From NCBI RefSeq assembly GCF_914484835.1, contig NZ_CAJZAR010000050.1, positions 30,805 through 94,804 on the forward strand: 64,000 bases of DNA. Reading direction: 5' to 3'. The position numbers and the translations under genes were made by a program. The notes under the pieces were generated by a model, which saw only the letters and a list, made by a program, of their open reading frames with translations, was not told the DNA's origin and searched no databases. Positions 15,880-25,731 of this stretch are shown piece by piece. The DNA is from Paraburkholderia tropica (lineage in GTDB: Bacteria > Pseudomonadota > Gammaproteobacteria > Burkholderiales > Burkholderiaceae). How positions within the stretch are numbered: the first letter of the stretch is position 1; the number at the start of each line of letters is the position of its first letter.

Positions 15880-16231
15880 ATTCCACTTTCAATTTCAACA
15901 GCTTGCGCTCCAGGTCGGGCACCCACGTTTGCACGGTGCTCCAGACGATGCTTGTGTCGACGGAAAAATACGCGTGCGAAACTCGATTGCGCATGCCATA
16001 AACGGCTTCCCACGGTATTTCCGGGTGAGCGGAGGCAAACGCCGGGTCGCCGCGCATGATATTGCGGGCTGCTTCGCCGATGATTTCCAGGTTCCGCACG
16101 ACGGCGTCGATCGCCATGGGTGCCGCTTCGAAGCTTTCCTGTGAAAGCGGCGCGACGTAGCTGCGAATACGGTCGACAGCGTCGAGCATGTGCTGCAGGT
16201 AATCCGGCGTACGCAGATTTTCCTTCCTCAT
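15878..16231 (-). CDS. hepT: HepT-like ribonuclease toxin (HEPN, DUF86)
   Basis: This 117-residue helical protein carries the HEPN active-site motif R-x4-H-x-Y as R81, H86 and Y88 (RNRVSHAY). The DUF86 pattern LEIIGEAARNI and the end W-x2-V-x2-W-x-P are also present. HEPN toxins cleave RNA and are silenced by AMP addition to the motif Tyr by their MntA partner. The start codon overlaps the mntA stop by four bases (ATGA), indicating translational coupling. Family and pairing are clear; toxicity in this host is inferred. Confidence 0.92.
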   Translation of the reverse strand: MRKENLRTPDYLQHMLDAVDRIRSYVAPLSQESFEAAPMAIDAVVRNLEIIGEAARNIMRGDPAFASAHPEIPWEAVYGMRNRVSHAYFSVDTSIVWSTVQTWVPDLERKLLKLKVE

Positions 16232-16518
16232 ACCGGCACCGAGTCCGCAACGACGCGCTCGCGGAATTTTTCCGGCAACGCTTTGGGTGTCAGCACGTCG
16301 ACCTTCACGCCCAGCAGCGCTTCCAGCCGCAGCTGCATTTGCGCGATATCGATCAGTGTGGTCTGAGGAGTCGGATCAACGAGCAAATCCAGATCGCTCC
16401 CCTCATCGTCCTCGTCGCGCGCGGACGAACCGAACACGCGCGCATTCGTCGCGTGATGGCGTGCGACGATTTCGCGGATTTCCGCGCGATGCGCGCGCAA
16501 AGCTTCGGACGGTCTCAT
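16228..16518 (-). CDS. mntA: MntA-type antitoxin, minimal nucleotidyltransferase
   Basis: The 96-residue protein is a one-domain nucleotidyltransferase with the GS-x10-DxD motif intact: G30, S31, D42, D44 (FGSSARDEDDEGSDLDLLVD). In known pairs it transfers AMP to a Tyr of HepT and blocks its RNase. The start MRPSEAL at 16518 has GGAG upstream; the longer open frame to 16644 runs into noncoding DNA. It is first in a two-gene operon with hepT, lodged between uup and parE. Confidence 0.92.
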   Translation of the reverse strand: MRPSEALRAHRAEIREIVARHHATNARVFGSSARDEDDEGSDLDLLVDPTPQTTLIDIAQMQLRLEALLGVKVDVLTPKALPEKFRERVVADSVPV

Positions 16519-16701
16519 GACAGCTCCAGGCTTCCCCACATTCCGGCAAAGGTTGCAACGAACAGTCCACCCCGATCCGGCGCCGGACGCGGCCCGAAAA
16601 CGCCGCGATCTTCCGCGCCAAACCCCTTCCAGCAAGCGGCCCATTCTACGCGAAGCGCGCCTTGCGCCGCCCCTCGGCCGAACGGCCGACCTCTTCGCAA
16701 A

Positions 16702-16729
16702 TTGCCGCGCGGTCCCAAATCAGTACAAT
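16702..16729 (+). promoter_or_regulatory. Sigma-70 promoter of parE
   Basis: -35 TTGCCG (16702-16707), a 16-bp spacer and -10 TACAAT (16724-16729) lie about 165 bp before the parE start. Confidence 0.65.
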
Positions 16730-16846
16730 ACCTCGCGAATACGGTGGACCGGGCACGCGCGCCGCGCCTGCGAGCCAGGCGAGCAGCCCGTCCACGCCCT
16801 TGTTTCGTTTCGATTTTTTTGAACGCTCAACGCGTTTTCCACGCAG

Positions 16847-16895
16847 ATGTCCACAGGACCTGTGGACAAGCGCGCGGACAACCCCCTGTGGATCA
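16847..16895. promoter_or_regulatory. Three DnaA-box-like sequences in the parE leader
   Basis: ATGTCCACA (16847-16855), and on the other strand TTGTCCACA (16861-16869) and TGATCCACA (16887-16895), resemble TTATCCACA with one or two mismatches. The first two form an inverted repeat, TGTCCACAG-GAC-CTGTGGACA (16848-16868). They sit directly before the start codon. Confidence 0.45.
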
Positions 16896-16897
16896 CC

Positions 16898-18889
<1,992 letters not shown>

Positions 18890-18936
18890 CCGCCTCCCGC
18901 TCACCCGCCCGCACACGATTACGGACTGATTGAAAC

Positions 18937-21255
18937 ATGGACGATCTCTTTGCTGAAGTGAATGGCGCCGCGGAAGGCGGCGACTCGCTCACGCTCGGCC
19001 ACTACGCGGAGCGCGCGTATCTCGACTACGCCGTGAGCGTGGTGAAGGGCCGCGCGCTGCCCGACGTCTGCGACGGCCAGAAGCCGGTGCAGCGACGCAT
19101 CCTGTTCGCGATGAACGAAATGGGCCTCGGCGACAACGCCAAGCCCGTGAAGTCGGCGCGCGTGGTCGGCGACGTGCTCGGTAAGTACCACCCGCACGGC
19201 GACCAGTCGGCGTACGACGCGCTCGTGCGTCTCGCCCAGGACTTCTCGATGCGCTATCCGCTCATCGACGGTCAGGGCAATTTCGGCTCGCGCGACGGCG
19301 ACGGCGCGGCGGCCATGCGTTACACCGAAGCGCGCCTCACGCCCATCGCGAAGCTGCTGCTCGACGAAATCGACATGGGCACCGTCGATTTCATGCCGAA
19401 CTACGACGGCTCGTTTCAGGAACCCAAGACGCTGCCCGCGCGTCTGCCGATGCTGCTGCTCAACGGCGCGTCCGGTATCGCGGTCGGCCTCGCGACGGAA
19501 ATCCCGTCGCACAACCTGCGCGAAGTCGCGGCGGCGGCCGTGGCGATGATTCGTAATCCGAAGCTTACGCACGCGGAGATCATGGAGAAGGTGCCGGGTC
19601 CCGATTTCCCGGGCGGCGGCCAGATCATTTCGAGCGAAGCGGAAATCGCGGCGGCCTACGAGACGGGTCGCGGCAGCCTGAAGGTGCGCGCGCGCTGGAA
19701 GATCGAAGACATGGCGCGCGGCCAGTGGCAACTGGTCGTCACCGAACTGCCGCCGAATACGTCGGGCCAGAAGGTGCTCGAGGAAATCGAGGAGCTGACC
19801 AACCCGAAGCTCAAGCTCGGCAAGAAAACGCTCACGCCCGAGCAGTTGCAGAACAAGCAGACCATGCTCGGCCTGCTCGACGCCGTGCGCGACGAGTCGG
19901 GCAAGGACGCGCCCGTGCGTCTCGTGTTCGAGCCGAAGACCAGCAAGATCGATCAGGCCGAGTTCGTCAATTCGCTGCTCGCCAACACGAGCCTCGAATC
20001 GAACGCCTCGCTCAATCTGGTGATGATCGGCGCCGATGGGCGCCCGCGCCAGAAGGGCATCAGCGAGATCATCGGCGAGTGGATCGGCTTCCGTTTCGCC
20101 ACCGTCACGCGCCGCACGCAGCATCGCCTGGCCAAGGTCGACGACCGCATCCACATCCTCGAAGGGCGGATGATCGTCTTCCTCAATATCGACGAAGTCA
20201 TTCGCATCATCCGCGAGTCGGACGAGCCGAAGGCCGCGTTGATGAGCGCGTTCGGTCTGTCCGAGCGTCAGGCCGAGGACATTCTTGAAATCCGTCTGCG
20301 TCAGTTGGCGCGGCTCGAGAAGATCAAGATCGAGAAGGAACTCGCCGAACTGCGCGAGGAGAAGGCCAAGCTCGAAGAACTGCTCGCGAACGAGTCGTCG
20401 ATGAAGCGACTCATCGTGAAGGAAATCGAAGGCGACGCGAAGCAATACGGCGACGATCGCCGCACGCTGATCCAGCAGGAAAAGCGCGCGACGTTCGAAG
20501 CGCGCGTGGTCGACGAGCCGGTCACGGTCGTGGTCTCGCAGAAGGGCTGGGTGCGTGCGCTCAAGGGCCACGGGCTCGACAGCCAGAGCTTTACGTTCAA
20601 GGCCGGCGACGGCCTCTACGCGGCGTTCCAGTGCCGCACGCCCGACGTGCTGATCGCGTGGGGCAGCAAGGGCCGCGTCTATTCGGTCTCGGTCGCGCAA
20701 CTGCCGGGCGGCCGCGGTGACGGCGTGCCGGTCACGTCGCTGATCGAACTCGAAGCGGGCACGCATCTGCTGCACTACTTCGCGGCGAGCGCCGACCAGG
20801 CGCTGCTGCTCGCATCGAGCAACGGCTTCGGCTTTATCGCGAAGATCGGCGACATGGTCAGCCGCGTGAAGGCGGGCAAGGCCTTCATGACGATCGACGA
20901 AGGCTGTACGCCGCTCGCACCGATGCCGATGCTGCCGGGCGCGATTCAGGTCGCGTGCCTCTCGTCGGGCGGACGCCTGCTGGTGTTCGGCCTCGACGAG
21001 ATGAAGACGCTTTCGGGCGGCGGCCGCGGCGTCACGCTGATGCAGCTCGACGACAAGGAAACGCTCACGCAGGCGCTGGCGATCTCGGCGGCGGGCGTGG
21101 TGCTCGTGGGCACGGGACGCGCGCAGAAGCCGGGCGAGGACCTGATGGCGGGCGCGGTGCTGGCGCCGCAGATCGGCAAGCGCGCGCGCAAGGGCCGCGC
21201 GCCGGACTCGAAGCTCAAGGTCATCACGGGCATGCGCCCGGTGCTGCCGGCTTGA
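18937..21255 (+). CDS. parC: DNA topoisomerase IV subunit A
   Basis: ParC cuts and rejoins DNA in topoisomerase IV. The 772-residue protein begins MDDLFAEVN and has the catalytic Tyr at Y129 (AAAMRYTEARL) after the breakage domain (CDGQKPVQRRILFAM; GKYHPHGDQSAYDAL; DGQGNFGSRDGDGAA). A coiled-coil segment lies near 450-490, with the C-terminal beta-pinwheel after it. The quinolone-determining region has Gln where E. coli ParC has Ser80, and Asp where it has Glu84. The start is 47 bp after parE, so the two form an operon. Confidence 0.96.
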   Translation: MDDLFAEVNGAAEGGDSLTLGHYAERAYLDYAVSVVKGRALPDVCDGQKPVQRRILFAMNEMGLGDNAKPVKSARVVGDVLGKYHPHGDQSAYDALVRLAQDFSMRYPLIDGQGNFGSRDGDGAAAMRYTEARLTPIAKLLLDEIDMGTVDFMPNYDGSFQEPKTLPARLPMLLLNGASGIAVGLATEIPSHNLREVAAAAVAMIRNPKLTHAEIMEKVPGPDFPGGGQIISSEAEIAAAYETGRGSLKVRARWKIEDMARGQWQLVVTELPPNTSGQKVLEEIEELTNPKLKLGKKTLTPEQLQNKQTMLGLLDAVRDESGKDAPVRLVFEPKTSKIDQAEFVNSLLANTSLESNASLNLVMIGADGRPRQKGISEIIGEWIGFRFATVTRRTQHRLAKVDDRIHILEGRMIVFLNIDEVIRIIRESDEPKAALMSAFGLSERQAEDILEIRLRQLARLEKIKIEKELAELREEKAKLEELLANESSMKRLIVKEIEGDAKQYGDDRRTLIQQEKRATFEARVVDEPVTVVVSQKGWVRALKGHGLDSQSFTFKAGDGLYAAFQCRTPDVLIAWGSKGRVYSVSVAQLPGGRGDGVPVTSLIELEAGTHLLHYFAASADQALLLASSNGFGFIAKIGDMVSRVKAGKAFMTIDEGCTPLAPMPMLPGAIQVACLSSGGRLLVFGLDEMKTLSGGGRGVTLMQLDDKETLTQALAISAAGVVLVGTGRAQKPGEDLMAGAVLAPQIGKRARKGRAPDSKLKVITGMRPVLPA

Positions 21256-21314
21256 GTGGCGTAACTCAAGTGGCGTAACGCAAGTCACGTAACCCAAGTC
21301 GCGCAATTCAAGCG
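21252..21314. repeat. 14-bp tandem repeats across the parC stop codon
   Basis: Units TTGAGTGGCGTAAC, TCAAGTGGCGTAAC, GCAAGTCACGTAAC and CCAAGTCGCGCAAT, plus a partial fifth, follow one another. The first contains the parC TGA at 21253-21255. Confidence 0.9.
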
Positions 21315-21322
21315 GCACACCT

Positions 21323-21383
21323 CCGGTACGAACGGCTGGCGGGCATGGAATAATGCCGCGGCGGTTCGTACCGGAATCTTTTT
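21323..21383 (+). terminator. Large hairpin terminator of the parE-parC operon
   Basis: Perfect 11-bp arms CCGGTACGAAC (21323-21333) and GTTCGTACCGG (21364-21374) enclose a GC-rich inner stem with GGCAT/ATGCC. AATCTTTTT follows. It ends 22 bp before the next start codon. Confidence 0.8.
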
Positions 21384-21404
21384 AAGCACAAGGAAATTTC
21401 AAGC

Positions 21405-21863
21405 ATGGGTCACGCGATCGAAGTCGCGCTGTTTTTGCATCTCTTGAGCGTGGCCGTGTGGGTGGGCGGCATGGTGTTCGCGCACTTCTGCCTGCGTCCG
21501 GCGCTCGAGGATCTCTCGCCGCAGTTGCGCCTGCCGCTGATCGAGTCGGTGTTCAGCCGCTTTTTCAACTGGGTGGGCATCTCGATCATCGTGATCCTGC
21601 TCACGGGAGGCTTCCTGCTGATGCAGTTCGGCGGCGGTCACGCCACGTGGCAGCTGCACGCGATGGCAGGTCTCGGCGTCATCATGATGCTGATCTTCGG
21701 CCACGTGCGTTTCGCGGTGTTTCCGCGCATCCGCCGCGCCGTGCAGGCGCAGAAGTGGCCCGACGGCGCGCGCGCCGTGGGTTCGATGCGTCGCCTCGTG
21801 TTCATCAATCTCGTGCTCGGCGTCGTGACGATCGGCGTGGCGGCGCTGGCGCGCGGGTTCTGA
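21405..21863 (+). CDS. CopD-family integral membrane protein
   Basis: The 152-residue protein has four predicted membrane helices (about 5-25, 50-70, 80-100 and 128-150). It has the features of short CopD-like proteins: LFLHLLSVAVWVGGMVFAHFCLRP in the first helix with an intramembrane His, and H-x2-W-x2-H in the second loop. These His could ligate copper or haem. Copper-uptake CopD is longer, so the exact role is open. AAGGA precedes the ATG. It stands alone after the parC terminator. Confidence 0.85.
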   Translation: MGHAIEVALFLHLLSVAVWVGGMVFAHFCLRPALEDLSPQLRLPLIESVFSRFFNWVGISIIVILLTGGFLLMQFGGGHATWQLHAMAGLGVIMMLIFGHVRFAVFPRIRRAVQAQKWPDGARAVGSMRRLVFINLVLGVVTIGVAALARGF

Positions 21864-21920
21864 TTTGTCCTTGCCTTAACACGGTCGCGGCGCGTCGCCG
21901 GGTCAAGTCTCCAGGACGGC

Positions 21921-22871
21921 TCAAAGACGCTCCGCGAGCGCATAACGCTGCATGCAGCGCTCCATCGCGCCGAAGAACGCTTCTTCGGCCGCATTCATCT
22001 TGCGGTCCCGATGCCACAGCAAGTGGATATCGACGTCCGCGAGACCTTCCTCCGGCGGCAGCCGCCATAAGCGCTGCTGCGCCAGATCGTCCTTCACCGC
22101 GTGCTCGGGCAGGCAGCCGATGCCGTAGCCCGCGAAGATCAGCCGCCGCACTTCGTCCAGACTCGGCGACGACGCCACGATCCGCCCCGTAAAGCCGCGC
22201 TGATCGCGAAACACCGTGAGCGGCGAGAGGCTGTCGCCGATCTGGTCGCTCGTGAACGACACGAAATTCTCCGCGAGCAGATCCTCCATCGTCAGTTGCG
22301 AGAGGCCGAACAGCCGGTGATGGCGGCCGCAGAAAATCGCGTAGCGCTGGCGCAGGAAGCAACGCATCTCCAGCTTGTCGACTGGCGTGCGGCACAGGCT
22401 CAGGCCCGCGGTCGCGGTCTTCTGCAACACCGACGAAATGATGTCCGACGAGCGCATCACCTCGATCTGCAGATCGATACGCGGATACGCGACGTGGAAT
22501 TCCGCGAGGAATTCGTCGTAGACGCGCGACTCGATGCGGCTCACCGTGAGCAGGCGGATCGAGCCGGTGATATCGGCGGTGCGCTCGTCGAGTTCGGTTT
22601 CGAGCCGCGAGATGTTGCCGTAGATGTCGCTCGCGATCCGATAGACCTCTTCGCCGGCCTGGGTCGGCACGAACTGCGCGCCGCGCCGCTCGATGAGCTT
22701 GCGGCCGAGCGCGTCTTCGAGGCGCTTGAGCGCCTGGCTCACGGCGGGCTGGGTGACGTAGAGGCGCGCGGCGGCGCGGCTCAGGCTGCGCTCCTGCATG
22801 ATCGCGAGGTAGGTGCGCAGCAGGTTCCAGTCGAGTCGGTCGTTCAGAAAACGGGTGGTGTCGGCGCGCAT
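21921..22871 (-). CDS. LysR-family transcriptional regulator
   Basis: The 316-residue protein has the LysR winged helix-turn-helix at residues 14-73 (LRTYLAIMQERSLSRAAARL, then VTQPAVSQALKRLED) and a periplasmic-binding-like effector domain thereafter. It is divergent from a transporter/hydrolase/deacetylase operon with 184 bp between the starts. A 13-bp imperfect inverted repeat in this gap is a likely binding site, so it probably controls the operon and itself. The inducer is unknown. Confidence 0.94.
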   Translation of the reverse strand: MRADTTRFLNDRLDWNLLRTYLAIMQERSLSRAAARLYVTQPAVSQALKRLEDALGRKLIERRGAQFVPTQAGEEVYRIASDIYGNISRLETELDERTADITGSIRLLTVSRIESRVYDEFLAEFHVAYPRIDLQIEVMRSSDIISSVLQKTATAGLSLCRTPVDKLEMRCFLRQRYAIFCGRHHRLFGLSQLTMEDLLAENFVSFTSDQIGDSLSPLTVFRDQRGFTGRIVASSPSLDEVRRLIFAGYGIGCLPEHAVKDDLAQQRLWRLPPEEGLADVDIHLLWHRDRKMNAAEEAFFGAMERCMQRYALAERL

Positions 22872-22914
22872 GGCGTCTCCGAAAGGCGGCGCGGCGGGGT
22901 TTTCCGCCGTAGGT

Positions 22915-22960
22915 ATTAGCCAGATTTATGCGCTGAATAATAACGCGAAATTTGACTAAT
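22915..22960. promoter_or_regulatory. Inverted-repeat operator between the LysR gene and its divergent operon
   Basis: ATTAGCCAGATTT (22915-22927) and AAATTTGACTAAT (22948-22960) pair at 11 of 13 positions across 20 bases. The site is A/T-rich and central to the divergent region, as expected for a LysR-type regulatory binding site. Confidence 0.7.
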
Positions 22961-23055
22961 GATTTGTGGCCAGCGATAAAGCTTGCATGCGCGTTGCGTG
23001 CTGTCCGGCCTGGGAGCGACGCGCAAGACGATTAGCGCCTGAGGAGACTGACCAG

Positions 23056-24375
23056 ATGACCACCCCGCAAACCACCGCCCGGCAACCGGTGCGCGCCGCC
23101 GCCGCGGCGTTCATCGGCACCATGATCGAGTGGTACGACTTCTACATTTACGCCACGGCCGCCGCGCTGGTGTTCGGCGAACTGTATTTCCCGTCCGAAG
23201 ACCGCTTCGTGAGCACGATGGCCTCGTTCGCCACGTTTGCCGTGGGCTTCTTCGCGCGTCCGCTCGGCGGCCTGATCTTCGGCCACCTCGGCGACCGCAT
23301 CGGCCGCAAGAAAGCGCTGATGACCACGCTGATGATGATGGGCGTGGCGACCGTCTGCGTCGGCCTGCTGCCGTCGTATGCGAAGGTCGGCGCGCTCGCG
23401 CCCGTGCTGCTCGTGCTGCTGCGCGTGGTGCAGGGCATCGCCGTGGGCGGCGAGTGGGGCGGCGCGGTGCTGATGGCGGGCGAACACGCGCCCGAAGGCC
23501 GCCGCACGTTCTTCGCGTCGTTCGCGCAGCTCGGCTCGCCCGCGGGCCTGATTCTCTCGCTGCTCGCGTTCCGCTCCGTCACGTCGCTCGACAAGGCCGA
23601 CTTCCTCTCGTGGGGCTGGCGGCTGCCGTTCCTCGTCTCGGCCGTGCTGCTCGTGGTGGGCATCATGATCCGCCTGGGCGTGAACGAATCGCCCGAATTC
23701 GAGAAGCTCAAGAAGCAGCAACGCACCGTGAAGCTGCCGGTCGCCGAGGTGTTCAAGTCGGCGTGGGGCCTCGTGCTGCTGTGCATCGGCGCGAACACGA
23801 TCGGCATCGCGGGCGTGTACTTCACGAACACCTTCATGATCGCGTACACGACGCAGTACGTCGGCATCACGCGTTCGATGATCCTCGACTGTCTGTTTAT
23901 CGTCGCCTTCATCCAGTTCCTTTCGCAGCCGCTCGCCGCATGGCTCGCCGAGCGCATGGGCGGCGCGCGCTTCCTCAAGTGCGCGGCGGTCGCGGCGATG
24001 GTTTCGCCGTATCCGATGTTCGTGCTCGTGCAGACGGGCCGGGTCGTGCCGATGGTGATCGGCATCGCCATCGCGGTGGTCTGCATGGCGAGCTTCTATT
24101 CGGTGATCGCGGGCTTCGTCTCGGGCGTGTTCCCGACGCGCGTGCGCTACTCGGCGATCTCGCTCTCGTATCAGGTCTGCGGCGCGATCGCGGGCGGCCT
24201 GACGCCGCTCGTCGGCACCTGGCTCGCGCATCGCTACACGGGCCAGTGGTGGCCGCTGGCGGTGTTCTACACCTGCCTCGCGGGCGTCTCGCTGCTGTGC
24301 ATCGTCGGGCTCGACGCGCGCCGCAGCCAGCACGCGCACGACGAGTCCGCCGCGAAGGCCGTGGGCTCGCATTGA
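23056..24375 (+). CDS. MFS transporter, metabolite:proton symporter (MHS) family
   Basis: The 439-residue protein has twelve hydrophobic segments. The MHS signature GTMIEWYDFYIYATAAALVF is in helix 1, followed by FARPLGGLIFGHLGDRIGRKK (motif A) and RVVQGIAVGGEWGGAVLMAGE. Members import organic acids, betaines or amino acids with protons. I take the ATG at 23056; the longer frame begins in the divergent promoter. It is the first gene of an operon with an M20 hydrolase and an acetylpolyamine amidohydrolase, so it probably imports their N-acylated or carbamoylated substrate. Confidence 0.93.
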   Translation: MTTPQTTARQPVRAAAAAFIGTMIEWYDFYIYATAAALVFGELYFPSEDRFVSTMASFATFAVGFFARPLGGLIFGHLGDRIGRKKALMTTLMMMGVATVCVGLLPSYAKVGALAPVLLVLLRVVQGIAVGGEWGGAVLMAGEHAPEGRRTFFASFAQLGSPAGLILSLLAFRSVTSLDKADFLSWGWRLPFLVSAVLLVVGIMIRLGVNESPEFEKLKKQQRTVKLPVAEVFKSAWGLVLLCIGANTIGIAGVYFTNTFMIAYTTQYVGITRSMILDCLFIVAFIQFLSQPLAAWLAERMGGARFLKCAAVAAMVSPYPMFVLVQTGRVVPMVIGIAIAVVCMASFYSVIAGFVSGVFPTRVRYSAISLSYQVCGAIAGGLTPLVGTWLAHRYTGQWWPLAVFYTCLAGVSLLCIVGLDARRSQHAHDESAAKAVGSH

Positions 24376-24443
24376 TGCGTGCGCATCAATGATTGTTGGA
24401 CCGGATATCGACGTACCAGGCAGTCAATCGAGGAAATGAAGCG

Positions 24444-25718
24444 ATGAAAGACAACCTCCTGCATATCGACGGCCCGCGCCTGTGGGCGAGCCTCACGGAG
24501 ATGGCGAAAATCGGCGCGACGGCGGGCGGCGGCGTGCGCCGTCTCGCGCTCACGGAAGAAGACCGGCGCGGCCGCGAGCTGTTCGCGACGTGGTGCCGCG
24601 AGGCCGGCATGAGCGTGTGGACCGACGAAGTCGGCAACCTGTTCGCGCGCCGCGCGGGCACCGACGCGAACGCCGCGCCCGTGATGATGGGCAGCCATCT
24701 CGACACGCAGCCCGAAGGCGGGCGCTTCGACGGCGTGTACGGCGTGCTGGCCGCGCTCGAAGTGGTGCGCGCGCTCAACGACGCCGATATCGTCACCGAC
24801 AAGCCCATCGAGATCTGCTCGTGGACCAACGAAGAGGGCGCGCGCTTCACGCCCGCGATGCTCGGCTCGGCGGTGTTCGCGGGCGCGATGACGCTCGACG
24901 ACGCGCTCGCGCGCACCGACGCCGAAGGCGTGACGCTCGGCGCGGCGCTCGACGCGTGCGGCGCGCGCGGCACGCGTCCCGTACAGGGCGTGGCCGTCGA
25001 CAGCTACTTCGAGGCGCATATCGAACAAGGTCCGATTCTGGAGGCGAACGGTACGACCATCGGCGTGGTGACGGGCGGCCAGGCGATCCGCTGGTTCGAC
25101 GTGACGGTGACGGGCGTGGCCGCGCACGCGGGCACGACGCCGATGCGCTATCGCAAGGACGCCTTCTTCGGCGCGGCGCAGATGGCGCTGGAAATCGAGC
25201 GCGTGATGGCGCGCTACGCGCCGCTCGGCCTCGTGACGATCGGCCAGATCCAGGTCGCGAATTCGTCGCGCAACACCATCGCCGCGAATCTCACGTTCAC
25301 CGTCGATCTGCGCCATCCCGACGATGCGCAGATCGATGCGATGGAGCGCGATCTGCGCGCCGTCTGCGCTTCGGCGGCGGCGGCGCGTGGGCTCGGCGCG
25401 CAGATCCAGCATTGCTGGACCAGCCCGGCGACGCCGTTCGACGCCGCGTGCGTGGGTCTCGTCGCCGAGGCCGTGGAGGCGCTTGGCTATCCTAACGAAC
25501 GCATCGTGAGCGGCGCGGGCCACGACGCCATCCACCTCGCACGCTATTGCCCGACGGCGATGGTGTTCATCCCCTGCGTGGACGGCCTCTCGCACAACGA
25601 AGCCGAAGACGCGCTGCCCGAGGACGTGACCGCGGGCACCAACGTATTGCTCAACGCCGTGGCGGCGCGTGCCGGCGCGCGCGTACCGCAGGCCGCGAAC
25701 GCCGAAGCCGACGCATGA
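24444..25718 (+). CDS. M20-family Zn-dependent amidohydrolase (N-carbamoyl-L-amino-acid hydrolase or allantoate amidohydrolase type)
   Basis: The 424-residue enzyme has the dinuclear-metal ligands of the M20 amidase branch: GSHLDTQPEGGRFDG, SWTNEEGARF, EAHIEQGPIL and the late GAGHDAIHLA. The dimerisation domain includes the substrate Arg/His region AAHAGTTPMRYRKD. Such enzymes remove carbamoyl or ureido groups from amino acids or purine breakdown products. GAGGAA precedes the ATG at 24444. The gene lies between the MHS transporter and the deacetylase (13-bp gap). The exact substrate cannot be fixed; no hydantoinase or ureidoglycolate gene is present. Confidence 0.9.
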   Translation: MKDNLLHIDGPRLWASLTEMAKIGATAGGGVRRLALTEEDRRGRELFATWCREAGMSVWTDEVGNLFARRAGTDANAAPVMMGSHLDTQPEGGRFDGVYGVLAALEVVRALNDADIVTDKPIEICSWTNEEGARFTPAMLGSAVFAGAMTLDDALARTDAEGVTLGAALDACGARGTRPVQGVAVDSYFEAHIEQGPILEANGTTIGVVTGGQAIRWFDVTVTGVAAHAGTTPMRYRKDAFFGAAQMALEIERVMARYAPLGLVTIGQIQVANSSRNTIAANLTFTVDLRHPDDAQIDAMERDLRAVCASAAAARGLGAQIQHCWTSPATPFDAACVGLVAEAVEALGYPNERIVSGAGHDAIHLARYCPTAMVFIPCVDGLSHNEAEDALPEDVTAGTNVLLNAVAARAGARVPQAANAEADA

Positions 25719-25731
25719 CGGAGAACGAACG

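Larger units (their letters stand above)
16519..16897. other. Intergenic region upstream of parE
   Basis: These 379 bases between mntA and parE contain no gene. They hold the parE promoter (16702-16729) and a cluster of DnaA-box-like sequences (16847-16895), both described separately. Confidence 0.6.
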
